Assembly (NCBI GenBank): GCA_910890315.1
Contig: CAJVGD010000001.1
Coordinates: forward strand, 620,001 to 684,000
Source: Serendipita indica DSM 11827
Taxonomy: Eukaryota > Basidiomycota > Agaricomycetes > Sebacinales > Serendipitaceae
Reading direction: 5' to 3'
Length of the DNA: 64,000 bases
Within the stretch, counting starts at the first letter, position 1. The number at the start of each line of letters is the position of its first letter. Of the stretch, positions 11,552 through 21,039 are shown in pieces. A program made the position numbers and the translations under genes. A model generated the notes under the pieces. That model searched no databases and was not told the origin of the DNA. It was given only the letters and a program-made list of their open reading frames with translations.

Positions 11552-13939
11552 TCAGACCTTTTCGCTGCTCCACAATACGCATCGTCCACTTGCATTTCCA
11601 CTTGCTGCTCGGTTGATATAGGCAGGATGAGTTGCTGTGACAGCTTGAACGGCAGTGATTCTGAATCCAAACGTGAGCAGGCACCAAAGGGATTTAGAGT
11701 ACAAACTTGTCCGAGTCTTTGAGGGCAGCAAGCAATTCTCCATCGGCAGCAAACAGTTTGAGGGAGTGCTTCATGTCACCCACTGAGAAATAGGGATACG
11801 CTTCCGAGTTCTGACTCCACCTCGCCTTGAGAGGTGTCACCCATCGCCCCTATGGAAGTGACCTTCAGCTCCTAATCACATACTTGAGCTAGACACTAAC
11901 CGTTTGGCAATCGTGCTCAATCTGGACGGCCGGCCTAAAGCTTTTCAACGGCTCATCAGGAAGTAGATATTTCCTTGGGAGATCCCAAACTGCGAGAAGG
12001 TTAGCATATCAAGAGTGGGCGTGGAGGCAACGTACGGCGTAATTTGTCGTCATATGAAATGCTCACAATCTTGGTCCCCGATGGATCCCAATATGCACTT
12101 GTGACGCTGAATCCATGTGCCCAATGCCCACGGAGTGTCCCTGTATGTCCAGTAGACTGCGACTTTGAGCCCTTCTTCGAGGTGCTTTCCTTCATCCATT
12201 CCGAGACGTCATCATAATCCGTCTCAAGGGGCTCGACAATTGCGGCGTTTACATCGAAAGATGATGAACGAGTCGCCTTGGGTTTGGGCATTGCGAGTAA
12301 TTGGCGCGTGTCCCATAGTCTATTTTTGATGAGATGGAGGTTTGAGTAGACCGTTCACACTTACTTGAGAGTTCTATCATTACTTGATGCCAACAGCGAC
12401 CAGCCATCTACCGGATTGAGGCTTACGCACCCAATCTTGTCCTTGACGCTGAGCTGGTACCTTCTAGCCTCATGCCGGGAAGCTCGAAGATCAAGGTGTG
12501 AAACGCCGCCTTTGGCATCAGATATCCATAGCTCGTTACCGGCGATGCCAGGTGAGGTCACCGAGAAGTCAAAGGAGGAGATCAGGACGTCGTCAATTGC
12601 ATAGAGTTCTGTCGAAATTCCCTTCGTAAAATCGGTGCGTCTGATTGTGCAGTCGTAAGATGAAGTATAAACCTGATTGGAGCTGAGCAAATGAAACACA
12701 CAACGGATAATACGTACGCTGTGAGCATCGTTGGAGCTGAATTTGACACAACTGATGGAGCTTTTCGAGGTTGCAGGCCAATGAACTTGAAGACGCCAGA
12801 ATTGACCTTGATCACTGCTAGCCTTTTTCTCCTCGTCTTCTTCTTCCAGTTCGTCGGGAGTCGGAGCAAGTGGATCCCAAATTCCTAATAGACCGTGTTT
12901 GTCGCCGTAAAAGAGCAGGTCTTTGTGCTAGAGACGCATGAGCCGTAGTCTTGTAATAGGAATTTCCTCACCTTATCCGGGTGATACTCCATAGAATATA
13001 CTCGGTCATTGGTAACTTTGGCGCGTGCAACTACCCGCATCTTCGTCATCTCTGATTTTAGCTTTTGCTTTTCGATCTGCGCTTTATTCGCGCCGTCTAG
13101 AGACAGCATGAGATAATCTAGGGGCTCGAGTAGGCTACATACCACTCGCATCTCGTCCTCCCAAGCTGACGTCGCGGAGGAGATTTAGTAAACTCTGCTC
13201 TTCTGGAGAAACTTTTGCGTCCTCGGCTGCTTCATCGTCACCCTGGACCGACATTGCGTCTTCGGTAAGAGGTGGCCCGGCATCGCTGGCAGTTGTGCTA
13301 GCTTCAAGCGAGTTACCCTCTGTGAGATCTTCCAGCTCCCTCTGGACCCCGCGAGTCGTCCTACGTTTCCTGCTGCGCTTCTCGGCATCGACATCCTCAA
13401 GAAGCTTTGAGAGTGGGACGTCATCATGTCTTGGTTCGTTTGCCTTTCGTGTTCGTTCAATCTCCGCCAGTCGAGCCTTTTCTTCTTCCAAAGCGCGAGC
13501 CTCTTCCTCTTGCTGGTCGAAGGATACAATGTGAACAATACCGCGGTACATACGCAAGGAGCTAAAACTTACTTCTCTCTTTGCTCGTTCCTCTGGAGTT
13601 TCGTTTGGGTCAACGGTCCTCCGCCTTGTGCGTCTTGTGGAGCGTCTTATCACTTCTTCTACACTAGAGTTGTCACTGTCTTCACCATCATCTTTTGCAG
13701 TGCGTTTGCGCTTGCGTGGTTGAACAGGTTTCGCTAGACAGTGCAAGTCACGCTGAGTCGTACCGATGAAGTAATGGCTCACCCGTTGTCTTTGCTTTCT
13801 TTGCGGCTGCTGGTTTAGACGCCTGCTTCGCAATAGGAACAAAGCCCAGTGACGAAGGACCTTCGTCCAGGTCGAGCTGTTGTAGGAGCACCCGGTTCGC
13901 TTCAATGTTTTGTTGGCGAATACGTTCGCTGAGACGGTC
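11552..13939 (-). CDS. CMR1: WD40 DNA damage-binding protein Cmr1/WDR76
   Basis: This nuclear WD40 protein of the Cmr1/WDR76 family is known in relatives to bind damaged DNA and join a stress-induced protein quality-control site. The earliest exon I trust starts at 13939 and reads SERIRQQNIEANRVLLQQLD, the family N-terminus. A basic, acidic-patched region follows (RKRKRTAKDD, then RRSTRRTRRRTVDPNETPEE), with a 60-nt in-frame intron near 13510-13570. The propeller begins MRVVARAKVTNDRVYSMEYH and includes VYTSSYDCTIRRTDF, NELWISDAKGGVSHLDLR, LNPVDGWSLLASSNDRTLK and ISYDDKLR, ending GRCVLWSSEKV at 11552. The start codon is not settled: upstream sequence (13976 onward) can splice in frame through a 36-nt intron, so the gene may begin further right. 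Confidence 0.85.
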
Positions 13940-13975
13940 CTTGAGTATTACGATGCATTGTATTCATTAACGCAC

Positions 13976-14632
13976 TAATCTGTAAGTGTTGAAGGCATTT
14001 TTCTTGTCTAGAAGGAACTGAAGTTGTCGTTGCTGACAAAGAGCGATTCGGGCGCCTTTGTTGATCAAAATCGGTACGCCTTGGATCTCCACTCGACGCG
14101 TTTTGGACCGAACTTGCCCATGAGATTGATAAAGGACGAATGTTTACACGACTAGAGACGCGTCATAGCATGCTACAATCGTGAGCAGGGTGCTCGGGTG
14201 CCCGCAATGCGCGATTTGAAGGGGATTGCTGCTGCTTTCCATCTCAGGGATGGATTGGGGATTATCCTTACTGGATAGAGAGCAATTCAATGTGAGTTTC
14301 AAACGCCTAGCCATCTCCTGCCGCTCCTTCAAATAGCTGACGACACCTTCGGCTCTGCACGACAGTCTCCTCCCTCTGAATGCTATAGCACATGATAGGA
14401 GATAAAAGATAGCTCATCTTATAGCTTTTCCTTCGTTATCCAGCACAGCGTGTTCGACGCGTGGTCTGCCAGTACGGTTTTTTGTGACTTGCTGATATAA
14501 TCCTTCGTGACGAGTAAGTGGTGAACGAATACACCTTGCCTTCCTCTCTCGCTCTTCTAAACTACCAAGGTCCATAAGTCGACTCTCAATCTCTTGTGCC
14601 ATCTTCTCCATCCCTTGACAACACACTCCCAC
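13976..14632 (-). CDS. Uncertain exons upstream of CMR1
   Basis: Open segments here look protein-like but I could not assemble or name them: MAQEIESRLMDLGSLEERE and RTGRPRVEHAVLDNEGKA near 14420-14610, SYLKERQEMARRLKLTLN near 14290-14330, and EIQGVPILINKGARIALCQQ then LQFLLDKKNAFNTYRL near 13976-14110. The last can splice through a 36-nt intron straight into the first CMR1 exon. They may be 5' exons of CMR1 or a separate small gene. Stops separate the segments unless introns are placed, and I could not place all of them. Confidence 0.25.
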
Positions 14633-14747
14633 CAGTTGTGGCAGGCCTCTCCTGCGCGGGCAGCGGCTGGCGTGCCCGACACCAGCGCCAATCGGTACTG
14701 CCTTTCATTTCATTAGACTAAGAAGATGCTAATGAGTATAACCAGCC

Positions 14748-16195
14748 ATGAAACGTTCCTTCTTTGTTAATAGCTCCCAGAAACCCACTACTTCTCAGCA
14801 CGTGGGCAACCCTTCCGACAATCACCAAGGGCCGACGCCCACAGATGGCCAGCCCAAGAAAAGTCAAGGTCTACCATTAACCCAAGGACCTAAACACAAG
14901 AAGTCGTCAAGGCCAATCGCTGGAGGAACAGGAATCGGGCCGAGCCCTGCTCACTCCCATGGCCCTCAAAGCCTCTTTACTCCGAGCGATGGCAACGCAT
15001 TTACACGCACACCAATCTTGGCCGAAGAGCTAGGATCAGATACACCCACGGATTTCAGCGAGTGTGAGCAAGAGACGCACGGACGCACTTCCGCCTATTC
15101 GCCCGTGCTAGGTCAGCCATCAGACGCAAGTCGAATCAGACTCAATGAAGAAGACGAAGCCTTTATCAATAATCAAGCGTATTTTTCTGATCAGCAACGA
15201 CCCGAGGTTCGGCTTCGCTTCCAACAATATTACCAGCGACATCAGCGCAGTCCTCTCAAAGTCGAGCGATCTAAGAAGCCCACCAAGACTGGCAAGATTC
15301 GAAAGAATGCCAAGGTCACGCAGGTTACTTGTATCCCCTGTGGAAAAGTCGAATCGTCGTTGCAAAATATGGCCCGACACCAGACGACTTGTCTGAAACT
15401 AAAGGGCAAATACCTGTGCGACCAAAATACCAATGATGGCTTGCCATGGTAAGTTTGCTTTTCTCTCAAAGATTATGAGCTCATCAGTAGCAGCGACCGG
15501 ATGTATTGTAATAAAGAGGAGCTTAGCCGTCATCTAAGAGATGACCACGAAGTCTACGAGCGTCTTATGAAGAAGCCTTTGAGAGCTTCTGCAAGTCAGG
15601 AAATTCCCTCACCTTCTCCTGGAGGGAATAATTTTGCCCAGATGATCACGTCGCCTGACAAGAGAAGTCGCATTAGAACCCCTACCCCACCGTTGCGACC
15701 CTTTAAAAAGTCGAGAAAGGACGTCGACTCGCGAGCTGTGCTCATATCCCAACTAATTGAGGAGGAGGATTCCGACGATAGGCTTGTGGATCGCATATAC
15801 CATCCCATCCCTCAAAGGAATTTCCTCATTCCGGAGGCTACCCTTATGGAACCGGACCAAGAACCACCAAATTCGACATTGAAGAAGACTTGCGAAGCAC
15901 TGCTTGCTGCATTGATTCCTTTGTGCGCAATGATGTGAACGCAGGATCTAAACCTTCAGACACGACATGTATAATGGCCTGACGCCGGGCCAGTTGTTTA
16001 TTCTATATTTTATGCGCTTAGCCTATAGCTTGCGCGACGAGGATTCAAAGCAGGTCCGTCCTTTTCTCAGACAGTGCCAATCGTTATGTAAATGTTGGAG
16101 CTACAACTGATTCGGATGCAAGGTCGGGGTTGCATTCAAATTGCTTGGGGCTTCCTCATTTCTTTGATTGCGGGGACTGGCTGAGTGGTTACTGA
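14748..16195 (+). CDS. Tandem zinc-finger paralog A
   Basis: This is an uncharacterised protein, paralogous to the gene at 17388-18872. A disordered N-terminal half (Pro/Ser/Gln-rich, start MKRSFFVNSSQKPTTS) leads to a conserved block (FQQYYQRHQRSPLKVERSKK, KTGKIRKNAKVTQVTC). Then come two fingers: CIPCGKVESSLQNMARHQTTC (C-x2-C-x12-H-x3-C) and a second, C-x9-C-x12-H-x4-H, whose second cysteine codon is split by a 45-nt intron (15449-15493, TG|C). A basic patch follows (PLRPFKKSRKD). A 131-nt intron (15923-16053) skips the frame's TGA at 15936 and joins a last exon SVLFSDSANRYVNVGATTD with its stop at 16195. The same last exon exists in the paralog. A DNA- or RNA-binding nuclear role is inferred from the fingers. 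No known family recognised. Confidence 0.7.
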
Positions 16196-17387
16196 GAGTT
16201 CCTGAGGCTGATCCGTTTTCTAGGCTATTTTCGTTTTGTTCATTTGTCTAAACTTGTTACGATTACTCACAGTGGTACTCCCGCGTTGGCTCTGGGTGTA
16301 TTCTGACGCGGGTTTTCTCGACACTGATAACCAAATACGACACTCATGATAGATCATTCAGACCTCTTTGTGGAATCGCGCAACTACTTACAGACTTTGG
16401 CCCCACAGGGCTCTATGGGTTCGGAGTTCTGCATGCGTGAGCCCGCTTAGACTTCGTCTGCAATGAGTGTATTACGTTTCTCTCTGTTGATTTGTTGTGT
16501 GCCTCTGCCTTCCCCCCGTGTATCCTCTCTCTCCGCTCACTAAGTCCACATAGGTCCCATTTTGCCTCATTGTTGCCATCTACGAAAGAAAGAATGTAGA
16601 ATTAGTACTCGAAGCTGAATTACGGTAGTATTCGCCATGAGTGAACGTGCAAAAGGCACCCTTAAGGTTGATTGCAAAGTGCTCAGTCTTGACGTCGAGA
16701 ATTGGTCTAACCTACTGATCTCTAAATATGGCAAGCTGTACTTCGGCCGACTTTCGTTTCAGTATATTAGCGATTCCCACCGGCCGTGATCGAACAACAA
16801 GACAACTTGGACCTATGCGTGACGAATACGCGTCAACTGCTCGATTTCCTTACAAAATAAATTCGTAGAGAATGCACATTCAAGCAGAGACGCGTCAAGC
16901 CACACCACACCCATGAGGATGCGCTCGAGTCTCGCCGTTTAACGTAGGTCACTATCGGTTTTCATCCCAAATCGTCAAATTCGGGGACAAATTGGAATTT
17001 AAGGTGACAACAGGTGAATTCCGAGGATATCGAGCGGCCTTTTTCTACAACGTCGTCCGACGTTGCGGATCAGCGCTGACATTGTTCTTGGTCCTTGGAA
17101 TGCATTGGGTGCTTTAGAGAAACGAGAAGGATCCCGTCTACACAGCTTGACATGCGTTCCCGTTGAGAGCGCACAGCGGACATAGGCCCGAGCTGGTATG
17201 CTTTTTGCTTATAGCGAGAGCGCGCTGCAATGCTCTGCTGGACATCCTTGGACACTCCCTCATTTCTCTGAGATACCAAGGCCTGTATAAATCGACCCCA
17301 GCCACACCCTTGATCCTCGCGAGCTCTCTCTATTGCCCCGGAGCACTCCACCGCGCGCGACACTCGGTCTGTCTGTCACCATACACG
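16196..17387. other. Spacer between the paralogs
   Basis: This 1.2-kb stretch lies between the tandem paralogs. A CT-rich segment at about 16470-16560 resembles one downstream of paralog B (about 19150-19210), suggesting the duplication unit includes 3' flank. The right end holds the promoter of paralog B. No other gene was seen. Confidence 0.45.
17286..17291 (+). promoter_or_regulatory. TATA box of paralog B
   Basis: TATAAA lies 97 bp upstream of the ATG at 17388. A C/T-rich leader follows and the start context is ACGATGG. Confidence 0.55.
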
Positions 17388-18872
17388 ATGGAATGCGAAA
17401 ATGGTATCGCTCTCCGTCTTCCTTGTACCAACAAAATGCTGAAGAGATACCTAGCTATGAGTCCTCCCCCTTTCGATCGTCGCCCAAATGTCCACACCCC
17501 GGCTTCTCGGCGCACACGGTTACGTAGCGGTCGCCCTTCCGACAAGCCTCAGCACACTAAAAATATTAGGGGTACGTTTCGGACCCGAGCACCTGCACAG
17601 AAATTATGGCCCCAAACTGATACCATAGCAGGTCCGCCTTGGCAACTCCCTCCCAACGACCCTCATAGCGCTCAAGGTCTCTTTCCTCTTGACAATAGCA
17701 ACTCATCACTCGTATATGCACCATCAAACTTGGCGGAAGAGCCGTCAGGAATACCGATAACCCCTCCCATTTGTGAACAGGACACCCACCCACACACCGC
17801 CGAAGCCGCCATCCTAAATTTGCACGACCGACAGCCAGATGCCACGACTCCGAATGCGAGCGAAATACAATTGAGTGAACAAGATGAACGCTTCATCGGA
17901 AACGAAAGCCATTTCTCCCCTGAGCAGCAGGGCGAGATCCGTCCCTTCTACAAACAATATTACCAGAATAATAATCAGCGCAGCCCTCTGACAGTGGAGG
18001 TGTCTGATGAAACAACAAAGACTGGCAAAGTCCGAGACAATGCTCGCGTCACAAAGGCTATATGCAACTTCTGCGGCAAGCAAAAACCCACCTTGCAAAA
18101 GATGGCCCGTCACCAGAAAAAGTGTCTTGACCTCAAGGGTAAATATTATTGCAAGAAGCTCCAGGGAGAACTGCCATGGTGAGCTAGTTTTGACATCTGA
18201 GACCGAGAACTTAACAGCCAACTCAGTCCTCGAAAGTACCGTGACAAACAGGAGCTTGATCGTCACGTGAGACGTGATCACGTATACCGCATTAGGAAGC
18301 GGAAACCTACTGCAAATCAGGAAACTCATTCGATATCTGCTGGAGCCGATTATGCTTCCTCAGAGGGCCCATCGTGGACTACTACACGACCAAAGAAGAA
18401 GAAATGCTGTCAAATTCTCGCCCCATCCTTGCCGCCTTCCAAAGTTCTGGGAAAGAACGGCGGCAAGTCCTCCCGCAAACCTCGCCCAAGGCCTGCCATG
18501 CGCAAACCCCGGCATGATCAGAGACTTGGTTCAGAAGATCCTTTTGTGGGCGCAGTCTATCCAGATGATGCGCATCATGATCCCCTGGTCCCCGAACAGG
18601 TGCCTCTGTGCGGAGAACCAAGTCAAGATCGGGACTATGTGTCTTGGGTCAAGAAACAAGCATCCGAGGATAGCTTCATTCCCGGATACACCAACGGCTG
18701 GGAATTCTGACCTACTTTACTCTCTCAACGGTACATCCTAACAAGGATACAAAACAGGTCCGTACTTTTCCCAAACACTAGAAATCTCTATGCAAATGCT
18801 GGGGTTACAAATAATTCGAATGCGACTAGTCTAGACGCGTTTGGATCGTTTGGGGCTCCTTCATTTCCTTGA
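17388..18872 (+). CDS. Tandem zinc-finger paralog B
   Basis: This is the second copy of the paralog pair and is also uncharacterised. The start MECENGIALRLP at 17388 lies downstream of a TATA box; MLKRYLAMS at 17436 is an alternative. A disordered N-terminal region is followed by the conserved block (FYKQYYQNNNQRSPLTVE, TKTGKVRDNARVTKAIC). Finger 1 is CNFCGKQKPTLQKMARHQKKC (C-x2-C-x12-H-x3-C). Finger 2 is C-x8-C-x12-H-x4-H, its second cysteine codon split TG|T by a 48-nt intron (18179-18226), the same place and phase as in copy A. A basic region follows. A 150-nt intron (18608-18757) begins at CCTCT|GTGCGG and joins SVLFPNTRNLYANAGVTNN, ending at 18872. Without that splice the frame would end at 18710. 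The copies are old: only the fingers and flanks are well conserved. Confidence 0.7.
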
Positions 18873-19238
18873 TCGCGGGAACTAGCTGGCTGCCATAATG
18901 AAATCCCTGACGGTTGATTTTTTTTAGGCTATTTACAAGCTACGACTACGAACTATGAATCACGAACTATGACCATGCCCACCGATTCGTCCGGTCTATC
19001 CGACCCATATACTCATCAACCGACCGATCACCAAAAGTAGGTGGGGTCACCTCAAATGACGGCTGTTCTGCTTGGTGGGACCCTTCAGACATTGTGGTTT
19101 AGAAGTACGCCTCTTCCGTCTGGGCTCAATGAGCACCTAACAAGAGATATGACTCTGTTTCTCTTTCGCCGTGTATATCTCTTTTCTCTAGCTGTTGTGT
19201 CTCCCCTCTGCAAAAGTAGCGTGTACTCTGCCTAGTAA
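18873..19238. other. 3' flank of paralog B
   Basis: This 366-bp non-coding stretch has a T-run at about 18918-18926 and a short imperfect repeat of CGAACTATGA (about 18948-18972). The CT-rich part near 19150-19210 resembles the flank of paralog A. Confidence 0.4.
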
Positions 19239-19780
19239 CTAATTGGAACTTTCTGGCACCACTCTTTGATGACAGGAGAGCACTTGATACGTGCCCGGAT
19301 ACTGACCAATTCCTGTGTAACCCTTTATTAGCCTTTTTGGCGGCCTTTCTGACAGGAGATAGATCTCGATTTTCTGCCCCTCGAAAGACAGCTGGATATC
19401 GTAACTAATAGACAAGCCTTTGTGCCCAGAAATCGTAGACGGATCTTTACCCTGTGTAACAAACGCCCTTTCTGCGCCTATTCCTGACGTGTATGAGATA
19501 GATACCATACTTCCTATCACCGGTACCATAATATTCTGAGCGTCCAAGAGGTCTTCCTATCTCGTCGGAGAATATTTTGACGTTTGCAGGTGCATCTCTA
19601 GTAATAATGACGTGAATAATCGTATCTACAGTTCTCTTGTAGCATGTGCGCTATTGACAGGAGCCTTGCTAAGGTGGAGATTTCTGCCTCTAATGTCCAT
19701 CGTCTCGCAAATGAGCGCTAGACGGAGGTAGATCCAATGACGGTTGGCGGCGTCACTTCGGGCATATCGCTCTTAGCCAT
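19239..19780 (-). CDS. Possible orphan gene
   Basis: The 103-codon terminal exon (19239-19547) reads like real protein: IMVPVIGSMVSISYTSGIG, RAFVTQGKDPSTISGHKGLS, SYDIQLSFEGQKIEIYLL, ending HQRVVPESSN. A plausible first exon starts MAKSDMPEVTPPTVIGSTS at 19780, followed by a GTCTAG donor. Between them another frame reads IIHVIITRDAPANVKIFSDE. I could not fix the introns that join these, and I recognise no family. The alternating hydrophobic pattern suggests a beta-rich small protein. It may also be a decayed gene. Confidence 0.3.
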
Positions 19781-20207
19781 GGTAAAATTGGAGCAAGGTA
19801 GATTCACAACGGCTTAACCTTACGTAGTCGACTGCATCAAATCGAAGGAGGCGTGGGAAGCGGTGCGCTCTTGCTGTCGACTGCAGTCGCACAGGGCCTT
19901 GAACCCTTCCACAGGGTTAATTCAAAATATACAGCTAGGCAATATAGTAGTTACAGCTTCCTGGGCGTCCTCCAGACTAGCCGAAAGACTAGCGCTCGCT
20001 CATTACCAACTGATAAGCACAAATATTGCTTTAGGGAGAAAATATTGACGCTATGGAACCGATATAGGCCCGAGGCAGTGTGAATGCGACTTGCTCCTAT
20101 AAAGGGCACCTGCTCTTCACTCACCTATTCCTCAGACTGGTTCTCGACTTTCACTTTCTTCTTTCATTTCTTCTTTCTCTACTCTTCTTTTTCCAAACTT
20201 ATTCAGC
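19781..20207. other. Divergent intergenic region
   Basis: This 427-bp region lies upstream of both the possible orphan gene (-) and the His-rich gene (+). It holds the TATA box at 20098 and, between it and the ATG at 20208, a strongly CT-rich leader of the kind found before well-expressed fungal genes. Confidence 0.5.
20098..20104 (+). promoter_or_regulatory. TATA box of the His-rich gene
   Basis: TATAAAG lies 110 bp upstream of the ATG at 20208, with a C/T-rich tract between them, which is a strong core promoter for a fungal gene. Confidence 0.6.
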
Positions 20208-20661
20208 ATGCGCGTCGGGTTCTTTGTCGCACTTTTCGCCTCGGCTGCTGCCTTGGTGTCCGCTGCTCCGTTCCCTTTGTACGTTCAGAAGCAGCGAATG
20301 CATCTGGGTACTGACCCGTATTCCTCTTTCACTCAGGTTGCAAGGTGCTGCCGCACAGGCACATCACCAAGCACAGGCAGACCACCATCTACGACAAGCA
20401 GAAACTCACCTGGGTCATGCAGAGACGCATAGCAATCATGCCAATACAGCAACAGCGAAGTTTGTCCAAATAATATGGCGAAGGATCGTATGCTGACAAT
20501 GAGATAGTGGTAACCACCAAGCTGCTGCGCATCACGTGGCCCAGTATAATCACCATATGGCACAGGTGGATCATCATACCGCTGAACACGAACGTCATCA
20601 AGCCCTGGCCGATCATCATGCTCAATTTGTTCATCATCGGAGCGTAGACGAGTTGGATTAG
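20208..20661 (+). CDS. Small secreted histidine-rich protein
   Basis: This is an unrecognised 115-residue protein from three exons: 20208-20278, 20337-20459 and 20508-20661, with canonical GT-AG introns of 58 and 48 nt and frame kept across both. Residues 1-19 are a clear signal peptide (MRVGFFVALFASAAALVSA), leaving a mature protein that starts APFP. From residue 28 on, 21 of 88 residues are histidine, mostly as HH or H at a seven-residue rhythm (33/34, 40/41, 48, 55, then 73/74, 80/81, 87/88, 95, 101/102, 108), between Ala, Gln and Asp/Glu. Examples are AAAQAHHQAQADHHLRQAET and HHMAQVDHHTAEHERHQ. There is no cysteine. An amphipathic helix with one histidine face, able to bind zinc, copper or nickel or sense pH, is my inference. 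The start sits after a TATA box and CT-rich leader. Confidence 0.72.
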
Positions 20662-21039
20662 AGAAGAAACGTTTCTAATGTCTGAATTATAGTCAAATTC
20701 CTGCATGAAATGATCCGCAGAGATGTGAATGCTAGTACGCGACGGCTGACCCAAGGTCTGTCGATGTAGACTATGGTCAAAGTAGATGGCAAAGGACCTA
20801 ACGCGTGGACGCGGAACCAATGACAATGACATATGTATTATGTCAAGACGACGCCAGGCAAATGAAAAGGGCGGTCGAAGTCGGGTCCAAGATGTGTTAC
20901 GCCCAGCCCGCCTTGATTCATGGCTACGACGGGCTTGCGACAACAAAAAGGACGAGTAAACTGTACAAAACTAATTGTACATAGTCTAAGTGACAAAAAG
21001 ATCTAGCATCTGTAGATAAAGTTACCTTCTTCTCCCTGG
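20662..21039. other. Convergent intergenic region
   Basis: This 378-bp region between the 3' ends of the His-rich gene and the methyltransferase holds the two terminators by position. Nothing else was seen. Confidence 0.4.

Noticed and set aside
16196-20207. Transposon or LTR-type element between and after the paralogs
   Set aside because: No reverse transcriptase, transposase or integrase motifs and no terminal repeats were found; similarity between flanks is explained by gene duplication.
20389-20946. 185-codon minus-strand open frame
   Set aside because: It is antisense to the His-rich gene; its His/Met/Leu-rich content mirrors the repeats on the other strand and no domain is visible.
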